DNA from: a virus
Strand: one strand, 5' to 3'
Length of the DNA: 26,428 nucleotides
IMG/VR virus record: IMGVR_UViG_3300035179_000508
Span: 1-26,428 of that record
Each line of letters opens with the position of its first letter. Positions within the stretch are counted from its first letter, which is position 1. The position numbers were made by a program, and so were the translations under genes. The notes beneath the pieces were generated by a model. The model was given only the letters and a program-made list of their open reading frames with translations. It was not told where the DNA came from and did no database searches. Below, piece by piece: positions 13,202 to 21,081 of the stretch.

Positions 13202-14688
13202 TGGCACCGATTTTTAAAAAAATACTCCTCGACGGGGATGTAACCAGTGGCGATACTCGTGGATGCACGATAGTCGTGGCCGCGAGCAACTCGATAGACC
13301 CCACGCTCGCACCAGCGGCTTATCGTTGCGATGGCACCGACGATCAGGTTGAGATAAATGCCGCCATCACAGTTTTGGGCGCGACTGGTGGAACTGTCAT
13401 GCTCCTCGAGGGCCAGTACAACATAACGGCTTCGATAAACCTAGCCACGCTTACGACTCTAATGGGGCAGGGCGCGGGGACAGTGCTCAGAATACCGAAT
13501 GGGTTCGACGCCGACCTGAACGTGATCTCCGCCGTGAGTGTGAACCGCGTCATCGTGGCTGACCTGAGAGTAGACGGGAACTTGGCGAACCAGACCGCAG
13601 GAAATATGAACGGGATATACTTCGAGACTGTCACTTACTCCACGATAGCGCGGTGCTGGGCTGAGAACCTTTACGTTGACGGATATGCGGGCATCTACCT
13701 CGTCACCTCCAGCAACAACACCATCATGGGCAACAACTGCCAGGACAACGACTACGCCGGTATCTTCCTCTCTGTCTCCAGCAACAACAACACTATCACG
13801 GGGAACAACTGCCAGTCCAACGACACAGGCATCATACTCACCACCTCCAGCAACAACAACACTATCACGGGGAACAACTGCCAGTCCAACGACACCGATG
13901 GCATCAACATAACCAGTACCAGCAACAACAACACTATCACGGGGAACAACTGCCAGTCCAACGGACGGCACGGCATCCAGCTCAACGCCTCCAGCAACAA
14001 CACTATCACGGGGAACAACTGCCAGTCCAACGGACAGTACGGCATCTACCTCCGCGTATCCAGCAACAACAACACGATCACGGGCAACACCATCCAGTCC
14101 AATGTCAGAGCGGGTGTTATGCTTAGTGTATCCAACAACAACATCATCACGGGCAACACCATCCAGTCCAACGGGTGGTGGGGCATCGACTCCACTGGCT
14201 CTGATAACAACACCATCATGGGCAACACCGTGGTCGGGAATTCTCAGACCACCGACAATACGTACGACGGCATTCTAATTGATGGAAGCTCGAACTACAA
14301 CAGCGTGCAGGGGAACACGGTCAGGCACGCAGGGGGGGCGAACCAGCACAAGTACGGCATCTACATAAACATCAATACCTGTAACGGAACCCTCGTGATC
14401 AACAACGACCTCTACCTGTCGGGCAGGACGGCAAACCTCAGCGACGCGGGGACGGGGACGATAGTAAGAAGCAACAGGGGCTGGGCCACCGAGAACAGCG
14501 GGACGCGCACGGGCACAGGGGCACAGGAAACCATTCCCCATGGCCTGAACGTAATACCTAACCGCGTCCAGCTGACGGATTTAGAAGTGGGGGCGTCTCC
14601 TTACCAGTCCGCAGCACCGGACGCGACCAACATTTACACCACCGCAGTGCTGAATCAGGACTATTTATGGAAGGCCTGGAAAGTGTAA
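13198..14688 (+). CDS. Right-handed beta-helix spike protein (NosD/pectate-lyase-like)
   Basis: 496 residues; start ATG 13198, with ATG 13201 next. Residues about 40-110 match the N-terminus of pectate-lyase-type proteins (RCDGTDDQVEINAAI, then GGTVMLLEGQYNI, then LMGQGAGTVL). Residues about 130-390 are parallel beta-helix rungs; at least eight are tandem copies of SSNNNTITGNNCQSN of 22-24 residues. The C-terminus (GTGAQETIPHGLNVIPNRV) looks like a fibre-tip or trimerisation domain. In viruses such proteins bind or degrade surface glycans. No catalytic residues can be assigned. Repeats at DNA level make length change by slippage likely. Confidence 0.85.
   Translation: MMAPIFKKILLDGDVTSGDTRGCTIVVAASNSIDPTLAPAAYRCDGTDDQVEINAAITVLGATGGTVMLLEGQYNITASINLATLTTLMGQGAGTVLRIPNGFDADLNVISAVSVNRVIVADLRVDGNLANQTAGNMNGIYFETVTYSTIARCWAENLYVDGYAGIYLVTSSNNTIMGNNCQDNDYAGIFLSVSSNNNTITGNNCQSNDTGIILTTSSNNNTITGNNCQSNDTDGINITSTSNNNTITGNNCQSNGRHGIQLNASSNNTITGNNCQSNGQYGIYLRVSSNNNTITGNTIQSNVRAGVMLSVSNNNIITGNTIQSNGWWGIDSTGSDNNTIMGNTVVGNSQTTDNTYDGILIDGSSNYNSVQGNTVRHAGGANQHKYGIYININTCNGTLVINNDLYLSGRTANLSDAGTGTIVRSNRGWATENSGTRTGTGAQETIPHGLNVIPNRVQLTDLEVGASPYQSAAPDATNIYTTAVLNQDYLWKAWKV
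13707..14243 (+). repeat. Tandem coding repeats of about 66-72 bases in the spike gene
   Basis: About eight copies. The core AACACTATCACGGGGAACAA plus CTGCCAGTCCAACG is almost identical in four or five central copies and decays toward both ends. Near-identity at DNA level shows recent expansion or conversion rather than only protein-level constraint. Confidence 0.85.
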
Positions 14689-14703
14689 TATGGGGTTACT
14701 AAG

Positions 14704-15393
14704 ATGGCTACCTATTTCCAAAAGAACGGCGTTGATAGAGGGGTTAGGCTCGCAGTAAACGTTACCGGTGCTGGAGCCACCGTTACGGACGACCCAGAGC
14801 ATAATGCAGTTATATTAAATCTCCCAGGTGGTGGCGGAGTTGATTTTAGTAATTACCGTCATTACGGAACCACGCAATACGAGGCGTGGTACACATTCCC
14901 GGGGACAGGAACGACCGGCGGGACTCTGGCATTGGTAGCAAATACGCTTTATGCCATACCCTTTGTATGTCCGAAGGCGATTACCCTCGATCGGATAGGA
15001 ATCAATGTCACAACCTTGAAAGCGGGGCTTTCGCGGTTGGGGATTTACGCCGATGCGGGCGGGGTGCGCACTTGCTACCCCGGAACTTTACTGTTGGATG
15101 CGGGAACTGTTGATACGACTACGGCGGGAGTCAAATCGATAACTATAAATCAGGCATTAACTAGCAATACTCTCTATTGGTTGGTTATAGTCCCTAATGT
15201 TGCCCCAACCATTACTGGTATTGCGTCGGCTAGCACTATCAACATGCTTGGGCGGAATACCGCGCTCACACTGCAACATTGCGGGCTATCCGTTGCCTTT
15301 ACCTATGCCCCCCTACCAGCGACTTTTCCCACGACCACCACCACCATGATAACATCAGTAGCACCGGCAATCTTTGTGAGGTTGAGCGCTTAG
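14704..15393 (+). CDS. Fibre or baseplate virion protein
   Basis: 229 residues from ATG 14704. The first 45 residues carry a beta-rich anchor ending VILNLPGGGGVDF. From about residue 75 a compact beta domain follows with NTLYAIPFVCPKAITLDRIG, LGIYADAGG, YPGTLLLDAGTVDT and TLYWLVIVP. This pattern recurs as a C-terminal domain of phage tail-fibre-like proteins. Likely a host-contact protein made with the spike. An inverted repeat and a late promoter follow it. Confidence 0.7.
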   Translation: MATYFQKNGVDRGVRLAVNVTGAGATVTDDPEHNAVILNLPGGGGVDFSNYRHYGTTQYEAWYTFPGTGTTGGTLALVANTLYAIPFVCPKAITLDRIGINVTTLKAGLSRLGIYADAGGVRTCYPGTLLLDAGTVDTTTAGVKSITINQALTSNTLYWLVIVPNVAPTITGIASASTINMLGRNTALTLQHCGLSVAFTYAPLPATFPTTTTTMITSVAPAIFVRLSA

Positions 15394-15394
15394 A

Positions 15395-15412
15395 TTGTTA
15401 TTAGCATAACAA
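15395..15412. repeat. Perfect inverted repeat upstream of late promoter C
   Basis: TTGTTAT-tagc-ATAACAA, seven paired bases with a four-base spacer, directly after the TAG stop and 20 bases before the TATA element at 15432. No T-run follows, so it looks more like an operator or weak hairpin than a terminator. Confidence 0.45.
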
Positions 15413-15427
15413 GGGACTCCGCCTTCA

Positions 15428-15463
15428 CAGCATAAATATTTGTTTCGCTGATTTAGTTTTGAG
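15428..15463 (+). promoter_or_regulatory. Late promoter copy C (head block)
   Basis: CAGCATAAATATTTGTTTCG then CTGATTTAGTTTTGAG. It is nearly identical to the copy at 21033 over about 36 bases, not just the TATA core. Predicted start near 15458-15462; GAGGGAAC then precedes the TTG start at 15472. Confidence 0.7.
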
Positions 15464-15471
15464 GGAACAAC

Positions 15472-16608
15472 TTGTCTTTGACAGATAGATTCATCGCATT
15501 CGACCGCATCAGTCTCGGCAAGCAGAAAATCAAGGCCGACAACGACGACGAACTCGTGGTCAACGCCGTGCTGGCGAGCGAAATCGTGCACAAGTACGCG
15601 GACGGTATGGCGTACAAGCCGGCCGACGAACTCGAGAGGGCCGCGTGGACGGTAGATGGTCGATGGGTCAAGATTCTCGATCATCCTGCCGAGGGAACGA
15701 TTCAAAAAGTGAATGATATTTCTGGGAAAATCACAGATCCCACATTCGTCAAGAACCTCATCGACCCGAAAACAGGGCGACCCAGCAGGAAGGGCATAGT
15801 CGCCGACATCCACTTCTTCAAACACGCACGAGGAAAAGATGGATGTTCCCCCGTATCGCCCGAACTCATCGAGAGGATTAGGAGCGGGGACCTCTCCGAC
15901 GTCAGTGTGGGTTTCACATATGAGAAAGACGTGACGCCCGGAGAGTTTGAGGGCACGAGATACGATTATGCTCAAACGAATTTCTTTTTTGATCATCTCG
16001 CAGCGCCGATCGAGGCGGGGCGCTGCCCGACTCCACTATGTGGCATCGGCATGGACGCCACCGACAAGACGCTCCCGGGCCCGCGCCTGGTTGGACTCGA
16101 TCCGTGGGAAGAGGCTGAAAATTATATCCGCAGTGGACACGGTGAGAAAAAAGAAGGGATGGAATGCCGCACGACTGATTTTGAAGGAAAACTTCCAGAC
16201 GGCATCAAAGCCATCTATTGTCACATGCCCGATTCAGATGAGTGGTGGGTCCAGAGTTATCTCTTTGATAAAAAGAAATTCACGATGGAGCAGGCAAAGG
16301 CGTGGCTCGGAGAACACAAGGGCGACAAGATCGAGAAGCCGCATGTGGATCTGGGCGATAAAATCCCCTGTCCGATCTGCGACAAGATCAAGGCGCTCGG
16401 GGATTTCGAGTTCTCCAAGCGACTCGTGCGGGAGTTCGGACTCGATGCCGTGTTGAAGGCCGTGGACGCTGAAGAGAAAACCAAGCAGGTGGCCAAGACA
16501 GAGCAAGCGGAGGCGAAGAAGCCCGAGCAGGTCGCGGAGAAAGAGGATGCGGTGTTGTCGCGGGCGAGAGAGGTCACGGAGCATAGTCGCAAACTTTTGG
16601 AGATGTGA
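15472..16608 (+). CDS. Prohead protease-like protein (DUF2213-like) with scaffold-like tail
   Basis: 378 residues from TTG 15472, GAGGGA upstream. Residues 1-190 (LTDRFIAFDRISLGKQKI, HPAEGTIQKVNDISGKI, GDLSDVSVGFTYEKD, FFFDHLAA) resemble DUF2213-type virion assembly proteins linked to prohead maturation. Residues about 225-285 carry MPDSDEWWVQSYLFDKKKFT then EQAKAWLGEHKG, a module often found in protease-region phage proteins. CPICDKIK follows, then a charged coiled tail (330-378) that looks like scaffold. It lies just before the scaffold-like, decoration and capsid genes. Catalytic residues cannot be assigned by eye. Confidence 0.75.
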   Translation: MSLTDRFIAFDRISLGKQKIKADNDDELVVNAVLASEIVHKYADGMAYKPADELERAAWTVDGRWVKILDHPAEGTIQKVNDISGKITDPTFVKNLIDPKTGRPSRKGIVADIHFFKHARGKDGCSPVSPELIERIRSGDLSDVSVGFTYEKDVTPGEFEGTRYDYAQTNFFFDHLAAPIEAGRCPTPLCGIGMDATDKTLPGPRLVGLDPWEEAENYIRSGHGEKKEGMECRTTDFEGKLPDGIKAIYCHMPDSDEWWVQSYLFDKKKFTMEQAKAWLGEHKGDKIEKPHVDLGDKIPCPICDKIKALGDFEFSKRLVREFGLDAVLKAVDAEEKTKQVAKTEQAEAKKPEQVAEKEDAVLSRAREVTEHSRKLLEM

Positions 16609-16610
16609 TC

Positions 16611-16739
16611 ATGGTTACTTCTGTAACAGAACTCCCAGGAAATGATCTGGGTTCGGGAAGTGGGTGCCCGACTAAATCCAGACCCTTTGGGGTTATGGAG
16701 ACCCAAAATAAAACGATATACCAAAAAAGAGAGTGCTAA
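16611..16739 (+). CDS. Hypothetical 42-residue ORF
   Basis: ATG 16611 follows the protease stop by two bases, and TAA 16737-16739 is one base before the scaffold ATG 16741. The peptide is polar (MVTSVTELPGNDLGSGSG, ending YQKREC) with no clear domain. Spacing fits an operon gene, but there is no good ribosome-binding site and the composition is plain. It may instead be an untranslated leader. Confidence 0.35.
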   Translation: MVTSVTELPGNDLGSGSGCPTKSRPFGVMETQNKTIYQKREC

Positions 16740-16740
16740 T

Positions 16741-17097
16741 ATGGGAGAACAATTTACGACTGAGGAAGCTCTAAAAATTGAGTTGGAAGGGGCAAAGGAA
16801 CAGCTCAAGAAGACGACCGACGCTCTGGAACAGGCGAACGAGAAGCTTGCCAAGAAAGCAGCTGATGAAGCGGAGAGATTGAAGAAAGACATCCTCGAGA
16901 GAACCAACCTCAAGGCTCTGGACCTCGAGGGGAAGTCAATCGAGACTCTCAACGCGATAAAACTCGGCCTTGACAGAGCGGGTGTGACATCGAAAGCCGC
17001 GGGCATCAAGAAATCATCTGACGAGCGGAAAGCTACCGACGGTCTGACCGTGGGTCGTTGGGATCCCGCTACCAAGCAATACGTAGGAGGGCTTTAA
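16741..17097 (+). CDS. Scaffold-like coiled-coil protein
   Basis: 118 residues from ATG 16741. The upstream in-frame ATG 16642 is rejected since it would overlap the small ORF with a low-quality N-terminus. Residues 8-60 are a strong coiled coil (EEALKIELEGAKEQLKKTT, EKLAKKAADEAERLKKD). The C-terminus ends GRWDPATKQYVGGL. Position between protease and capsid, size and charge fit a scaffolding protein or capsid-assembly delta domain. Confidence 0.68.
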   Translation: MGEQFTTEEALKIELEGAKEQLKKTTDALEQANEKLAKKAADEAERLKKDILERTNLKALDLEGKSIETLNAIKLGLDRAGVTSKAAGIKKSSDERKATDGLTVGRWDPATKQYVGGL

Positions 17098-17098
17098 A

Positions 17099-17575
17099 AT
17101 GGCCGATTCGGGTTATACAAAGCCAACCAACGCGATTGTGGTTGCGGGAAGTCCGACGGCACAGTACCTGTTGGTCAAAGCCGTTGCGACTATGTACGCC
17201 GGGCGACTTGTCATGAAGGGCGCCGCTGATAACGAAGTGATAGTGAACACGGCGGAAGGCACCGCGGTCGGCTGGCTCGGGTACGAGCAGACACAGAAAG
17301 GATTCAGACCGACGGATGTTGACACCCCCTACAAGGGATACGACAGTAGTCCCTCCGTGAGGGTTCATGCAGCAGTCCTGAGTGGACCCGGCATGGTTAT
17401 CGTGGGATCGCTCGCAGTGAGCCAAACGATAGTCAAGGGCGACATGCTTGTAGCGACAACTGCAGGACAACTTATCAAATGGACCGTTGGTCACACGCCA
17501 GTTGCGATAGCCGAAGAATCAGTGACGACTAGCAGCGTTGCATCGAGCGACATCATGGTTAGGAGTTTGATCTAG
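17099..17575 (+). CDS. Head decoration protein-like (DUF2190-type)
   Basis: 158 residues from ATG 17099, one base after the TAA of the previous gene. Beta-rich with small residues; motifs include YLLVKAVATMYAGRLVMKG, GWLGYEQTQKGF and AVSQTIVKGDMLVATTAGQL. This pattern is usual for capsid decoration or head-fibre proteins of the DUF2190 kind encoded just before the capsid protein. The TAG stop abuts the capsid ATG in the same frame. Confidence 0.7.
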   Translation: MADSGYTKPTNAIVVAGSPTAQYLLVKAVATMYAGRLVMKGAADNEVIVNTAEGTAVGWLGYEQTQKGFRPTDVDTPYKGYDSSPSVRVHAAVLSGPGMVIVGSLAVSQTIVKGDMLVATTAGQLIKWTVGHTPVAIAEESVTTSSVASSDIMVRSLI

Positions 17576-18448
17576 ATGGACAAACTACGCTATGTTGGAA
17601 CAGATGAACCGCTGACGACGGAGCAGGGACTAGTCCTCCGTGATAGGATAATCACGGCGGCAAGACGGACAATGATCGGACGCAAACTGCTTCCGATTAC
17701 CGCAGCGCTGGGCGAGGGAGCCACGACATACGGCTATAACACGCTGACTGAGGTATCAGACGCCAGGATTGACTATGGTTGGCCAGGCGCGGAAAGTCTG
17801 GACATCGTCAACTTGGCGCGGACAAATGTCGAGATTCCGAACATACACAAGGAGTTCGAAATCAACAAGCTGGACCTCAACGCGTCAAGGCGGAATGGAA
17901 CGCCGCTCAACTTGAGCTTGGCGGAGTCTGCGACATATAAGGCGTCGCGGATGGAAAACAGCCTCATATTGGACGGCTGGAAGCGGAACGGTACATACGA
18001 GATAAACGGGCTGTACAGGGCAGCAGGCAACGACGAAACCACGAATCTAGATTGGGGAACCGCGACAAACATCCCGCTATCGATTACGGCTGCGATGAAA
18101 TTGATGCTGGAAGACGAAATCGATCCGCCGTACAATCTTGTATTGCATCCACAACAGTGGACCAACGCGCTCGCATTGATTGGAACGTCTGCGAACAGCT
18201 GGATCACTTGGATCAGGGAAGCGATTCAAGGCGAGGTCTATCAGACGGCCGCCATGACGAACGGCACGGGTCTGTTGTCGAAGGCCAACCCAGAGGGGAT
18301 GTTTGAGTACGTTCCCGCAGAGGATCTGACGCTCAAGACAGAAGTCTTGCAGAAGTCAGAAAACCTGTGGGGCAAGGTCTACATCAGGGCTCTACCAGTC
18401 GTGTACAACGCGAACGCGCTATGCAAACTGAGCGATATCGGAACATAG
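17576..18448 (+). CDS. Major capsid protein, HK97-fold, encapsulin-like
   Basis: 290 residues from ATG 17576, directly after the previous TAG. Features recall the encapsulin/linocin-like branch of HK97-fold proteins: RRTMIGRKLLPITAALGEGA near residue 28, TYGYNTLTEVSDARI, IHKEFEINKLDLNASRR near residue 95, and a C-terminal IRALPVVYNANALCKL. Length is normal for that branch. It has no large N-terminal delta domain, in line with the separate scaffold-like gene. The 88-base gap after it holds only a weak GC-rich hairpin (18481-18503) and no T-run. Confidence 0.85.
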   Translation: MDKLRYVGTDEPLTTEQGLVLRDRIITAARRTMIGRKLLPITAALGEGATTYGYNTLTEVSDARIDYGWPGAESLDIVNLARTNVEIPNIHKEFEINKLDLNASRRNGTPLNLSLAESATYKASRMENSLILDGWKRNGTYEINGLYRAAGNDETTNLDWGTATNIPLSITAAMKLMLEDEIDPPYNLVLHPQQWTNALALIGTSANSWITWIREAIQGEVYQTAAMTNGTGLLSKANPEGMFEYVPAEDLTLKTEVLQKSENLWGKVYIRALPVVYNANALCKLSDIGT

Positions 18449-18536
18449 GGCGACAACTTCCAAGCGAACACACCAAGTTTAGGGGGCGCGGGCACACGGG
18501 CCCCTTCCCAATCACAAAGTCATGAGGCGAAAAAGA

Positions 18537-18821
18537 ATGGCAAATGGAAAAGGGAGATATGTGACGAAGGGCGATTGTCGAGAGGCCATGTCTAGCGTAG
18601 CGACTGAACTAGGCACTGTCAAGAAAGCGTTGGTCGGGGATGACATGCGGGGCGGCATAGTGAAAGACATTGCCGGGTTGAATGGAAAAGTAGACGATCT
18701 CATCAAGGCCAAGCAATGCGGAGACGAAATCAGTCTAAAGTGGAAACTTGCCATTTTCAGTGCGTCGATCTCCTCAATTCTTGCGCTGATCGGAATCGCC
18801 GTGAAATTGGCGGGTGCATAA
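18537..18821 (+). CDS. Small membrane protein with helical N-terminus
   Basis: 94 residues from ATG 18537; ATG 18522 is possible. A charged, probably coiled N-terminal part (residues 10-65) is followed by one C-terminal membrane helix (WKLAIFSASISSILALIGIA). This coiled-coil-plus-one-span layout resembles XhlA-type holin partners, but in this position it could also be an unrelated virion membrane protein. The next gene begins two bases after its stop. Confidence 0.6.
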   Translation: MANGKGRYVTKGDCREAMSSVATELGTVKKALVGDDMRGGIVKDIAGLNGKVDDLIKAKQCGDEISLKWKLAIFSASISSILALIGIAVKLAGA

Positions 18822-18823
18822 TA

Positions 18824-19141
18824 ATGGTGAATTGTCAAGCAAGTGACGTGAGATTGATAATCAACACTTCGCTCACGGACACGAACATAGGATCTCTGAT
18901 CACCCTCGCCGATGCCGAGATGATCGCGAGGGGACTCGATGAAGGGACGTCCAACATAAAAAAGCTCATCTCGATGCTCATTACTGCCAGCCTCTGCGCG
19001 CTGCGCGACCCGGCGAGCAAGAGCATCGGTGAATACACGGAAGCGAAACTCAACGCCGAGGGATGGAGAAAGTTGGCGGAGGACCGCATCAGTTGTTTGG
19101 TTGAAATTCCGTTCTTGGCAGTGACCGATCCGGTGGAATAA
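18824..19141 (+). CDS. Head-tail connector-like protein
   Basis: 105 residues from ATG 18824. Helical: SDVRLIINTSLTDTNIGSLI, DAEMIARGLDEG, KLISMLITASLCALRDP. This is the usual look of phage gp6/gp15-type connector proteins that follow the capsid gene, with a first segment 'v....t.ltD..i..li..A...i'. It would dock under the portal and precede the head-closure protein. The TTG start of the next gene follows two bases after the stop. Confidence 0.68.
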   Translation: MVNCQASDVRLIINTSLTDTNIGSLITLADAEMIARGLDEGTSNIKKLISMLITASLCALRDPASKSIGEYTEAKLNAEGWRKLAEDRISCLVEIPFLAVTDPVE

Positions 19142-19143
19142 AC

Positions 19144-21042
19144 TTGTACGATCTACCAGGGACCCGGACATTCACCAGGCGGATCGCCAGCTTTGATGTC
19201 ATAAGAGACCCCATCAGCGGTCATCGCATCCCAACATTCATTGAGGCGGCCATCGACGGCACGCTGGTCGAGCAGTCCGGGGACATGCCCGCGTTCGCCG
19301 CCGGCCTGGTGATGACTCAAAACGCGGTCTTTTTCACCCGCGACACAGTGACTGAACTCGATCAGATCCGAGACGGCACCAAACTCTACGAGGTGCGGCA
19401 GATCGAAGAGAAACCCGATAAAGTCGGCGTTCTTGTTTATCGGGCATGCCACCTCCACAGATTGGAATTGTACATAGATACCTCTATATTTTCTGGCGGC
19501 AGTGGAACGGTTGATGATCCCTGGGTCATAAAAAATATTGACCAGTTGCAAGCGATGAAAAATCACCTCACTGCTTATTATATCCTCGGTAACGACATCG
19601 ATGCCTCTACCACTTCGACTTGGAATGAAGACCTTCCAGGAAACCCTGGAACTTATCTCGGGTTCGAACCAGTCGGAACAGCGGACAACCAATTTACTGG
19701 AAACTTTAACGGGCAGGGTCACAAGATTTACGATTTATATATTAATAGACCCGCCACGCCCTATGTCGGTCTTTTCGGGAAGGCGAATGGGATCGTCGTG
19801 AAAAATCTGGGGTTGGAAAATGTGAATGTGACTGGGGATCATTATACGGGTGGCCTTATTGGATTGAACGAGGCGGTGGGGGAGGGAAATATGTCTAACT
19901 GCTATTCAACTGGTTCCGTGACTGGTGGTGGGGATATGGGTGAAGGCGATATGGCCGGCGGCCTTGCTGGGGAATTTAACGGACCGATGGATAGTTGCCA
20001 TTCTTCTTGTTCTGTGAATAGTAGTGCCAGTTACGTGGGCGGCCTCGTCGGATGGACGCAGGGAACCGTAACCAATTGCTATTCAACAGGAAACGTGAGT
20101 GGTCATGATTATGTGGGTGGTTTCGCCGGGGGCATTAGTACTATGGGAGATGTGGTTAATTGTTATTCTATCGGTTCTGTCGACGGCAATGGTGCTATCG
20201 GTGGTTTCGTCGGGGGAATTGGAAGCGCAACCATGGTCAACTGCTACTCCATGGGTGTTGTAAGTGGCATCAGTTACGTGGGCGGCCTCGTCGGGAAGGA
20301 TGAGAGTGGAGGTGTGGAAAACTCTTTCTGGGACATGGACACATCTGAGCAACCAACAAGCGCCCTCGGGACAGGAAAAACGACTGAACAAATGAAAGAT
20401 GTTAGAACTTATACGTCTCTGGAATGGAGCGGCGAAGGACTGGCCGTCCCCTGGGACTTCGTGGGAACCCAGTATGATGACGAAGGAACGGACGACATCT
20501 GGGATATCAATTCAACAACGAACGATGGGTATCCCTTCCTTACGCCTCCTCCACCCCTCACGTCGACCGAGCCCCGTTACATCATAAGAACGTGGTTCGA
20601 TCCATCATTCGAGGCGTGCAAGGTGAATGCGGACGACATGATAAAACATGATGAGCGCAATGCCACTTTCGAGGCCGATTATGAGATGGGCGAAAACAAC
20701 CTCAAGACGCTTTTCATCGACGTTGGTCTCGATATCATCTTCGTCATCAAGAAGGTCAGGACGGAGCCGATTAAGGCGGGCAGAAACACGATCGGATACC
20801 GCCACTTCATCGGGATCCAGCCGTGCGTCATCAACAAGCTCTTGGGCGGGACGATAAACGTGCAGGCGACCGAACTCCTGGGTAAGGCCTTGGATGAGGT
20901 CAGGCGCGTCATCAGGGAGAGCATCGACTCCGGGAGCATGATCACCATGAGTAACGAACAACCCGAGATTCAACGTTTGGGGTCGACGCTTCTGCACGGA
21001 GACACATGTATCGTTAGATGGGAGCAATACATCAGCGCATAA
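19144..21042 (+). CDS. Composite neck protein: head-closure + GLUG-repeat + tail-terminator domains
   Basis: 632 residues from TTG 19144. Residues 1-107 look like a head-closure or head-tail joining protein (FTRRIASFDVIRDP, GTKLYEVRQIEEKPDKVGV). Residues about 108-470 are a GLUG-repeat domain: repeats of YVGGLVG...NCYSTGSV (five to six between 206 and 390) and the usual GLUG tail (NSFWDMDTSEQPTSALGTGK, QMKDV, DIWDI, YPFL). Residues about 476-632 look like a tail-terminator protein (EVRRVIRESIDSGSM, HGDTCIVRWEQY). GLUG domains occur in large surface and adhesion proteins. Most viruses encode the two neck proteins separately, so this is a triple fusion. The middle is AT-richer, a sign of insertion. 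Confidence 0.72.
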   Translation: MYDLPGTRTFTRRIASFDVIRDPISGHRIPTFIEAAIDGTLVEQSGDMPAFAAGLVMTQNAVFFTRDTVTELDQIRDGTKLYEVRQIEEKPDKVGVLVYRACHLHRLELYIDTSIFSGGSGTVDDPWVIKNIDQLQAMKNHLTAYYILGNDIDASTTSTWNEDLPGNPGTYLGFEPVGTADNQFTGNFNGQGHKIYDLYINRPATPYVGLFGKANGIVVKNLGLENVNVTGDHYTGGLIGLNEAVGEGNMSNCYSTGSVTGGGDMGEGDMAGGLAGEFNGPMDSCHSSCSVNSSASYVGGLVGWTQGTVTNCYSTGNVSGHDYVGGFAGGISTMGDVVNCYSIGSVDGNGAIGGFVGGIGSATMVNCYSMGVVSGISYVGGLVGKDESGGVENSFWDMDTSEQPTSALGTGKTTEQMKDVRTYTSLEWSGEGLAVPWDFVGTQYDDEGTDDIWDINSTTNDGYPFLTPPPPLTSTEPRYIIRTWFDPSFEACKVNADDMIKHDERNATFEADYEMGENNLKTLFIDVGLDIIFVIKKVRTEPIKAGRNTIGYRHFIGIQPCVINKLLGGTINVQATELLGKALDEVRRVIRESIDSGSMITMSNEQPEIQRLGSTLLHGDTCIVRWEQYISA

Positions 21043-21071
21043 ATATTTGTTCCGCTGATTTAAGTTTAGAG
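21033..21071 (+). promoter_or_regulatory. Late promoter copy D (tail block)
   Basis: CAGCGCATAAATATTTGTTC then CGCTGATTTAAGTTTAGAG. It matches copy C at 15428 with one or two insertions. Its TATA core overlaps the last codons of the neck gene. Predicted start near 21065-21070, before tail-tube ATG 21082. Confidence 0.7.
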
Positions 21072-21081
21072 ATGATGAAAC

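Noticed and set aside
13676-14228. Several open frames on both strands in the spike repeat
   Set aside because: They arise because the 66-72-base repeat keeps all frames open; the NosD-like frame alone has flanking domains and a proper start.
13707-14243. CRISPR array
   Set aside because: The repeats are coding, of varying length and without unique spacers of even size; no cas genes are present.
16611-16739. tRNA-like fold in the gap before the scaffold gene
   Set aside because: Some short GC stems occur (CCAG/CTGG), but no cloverleaf with T loop and acceptor stem can be formed.
18481-18503. GC-rich stretch after the capsid gene as a terminator
   Set aside because: Only about four base pairs form (GGGC/GCCC) and no T-run follows.
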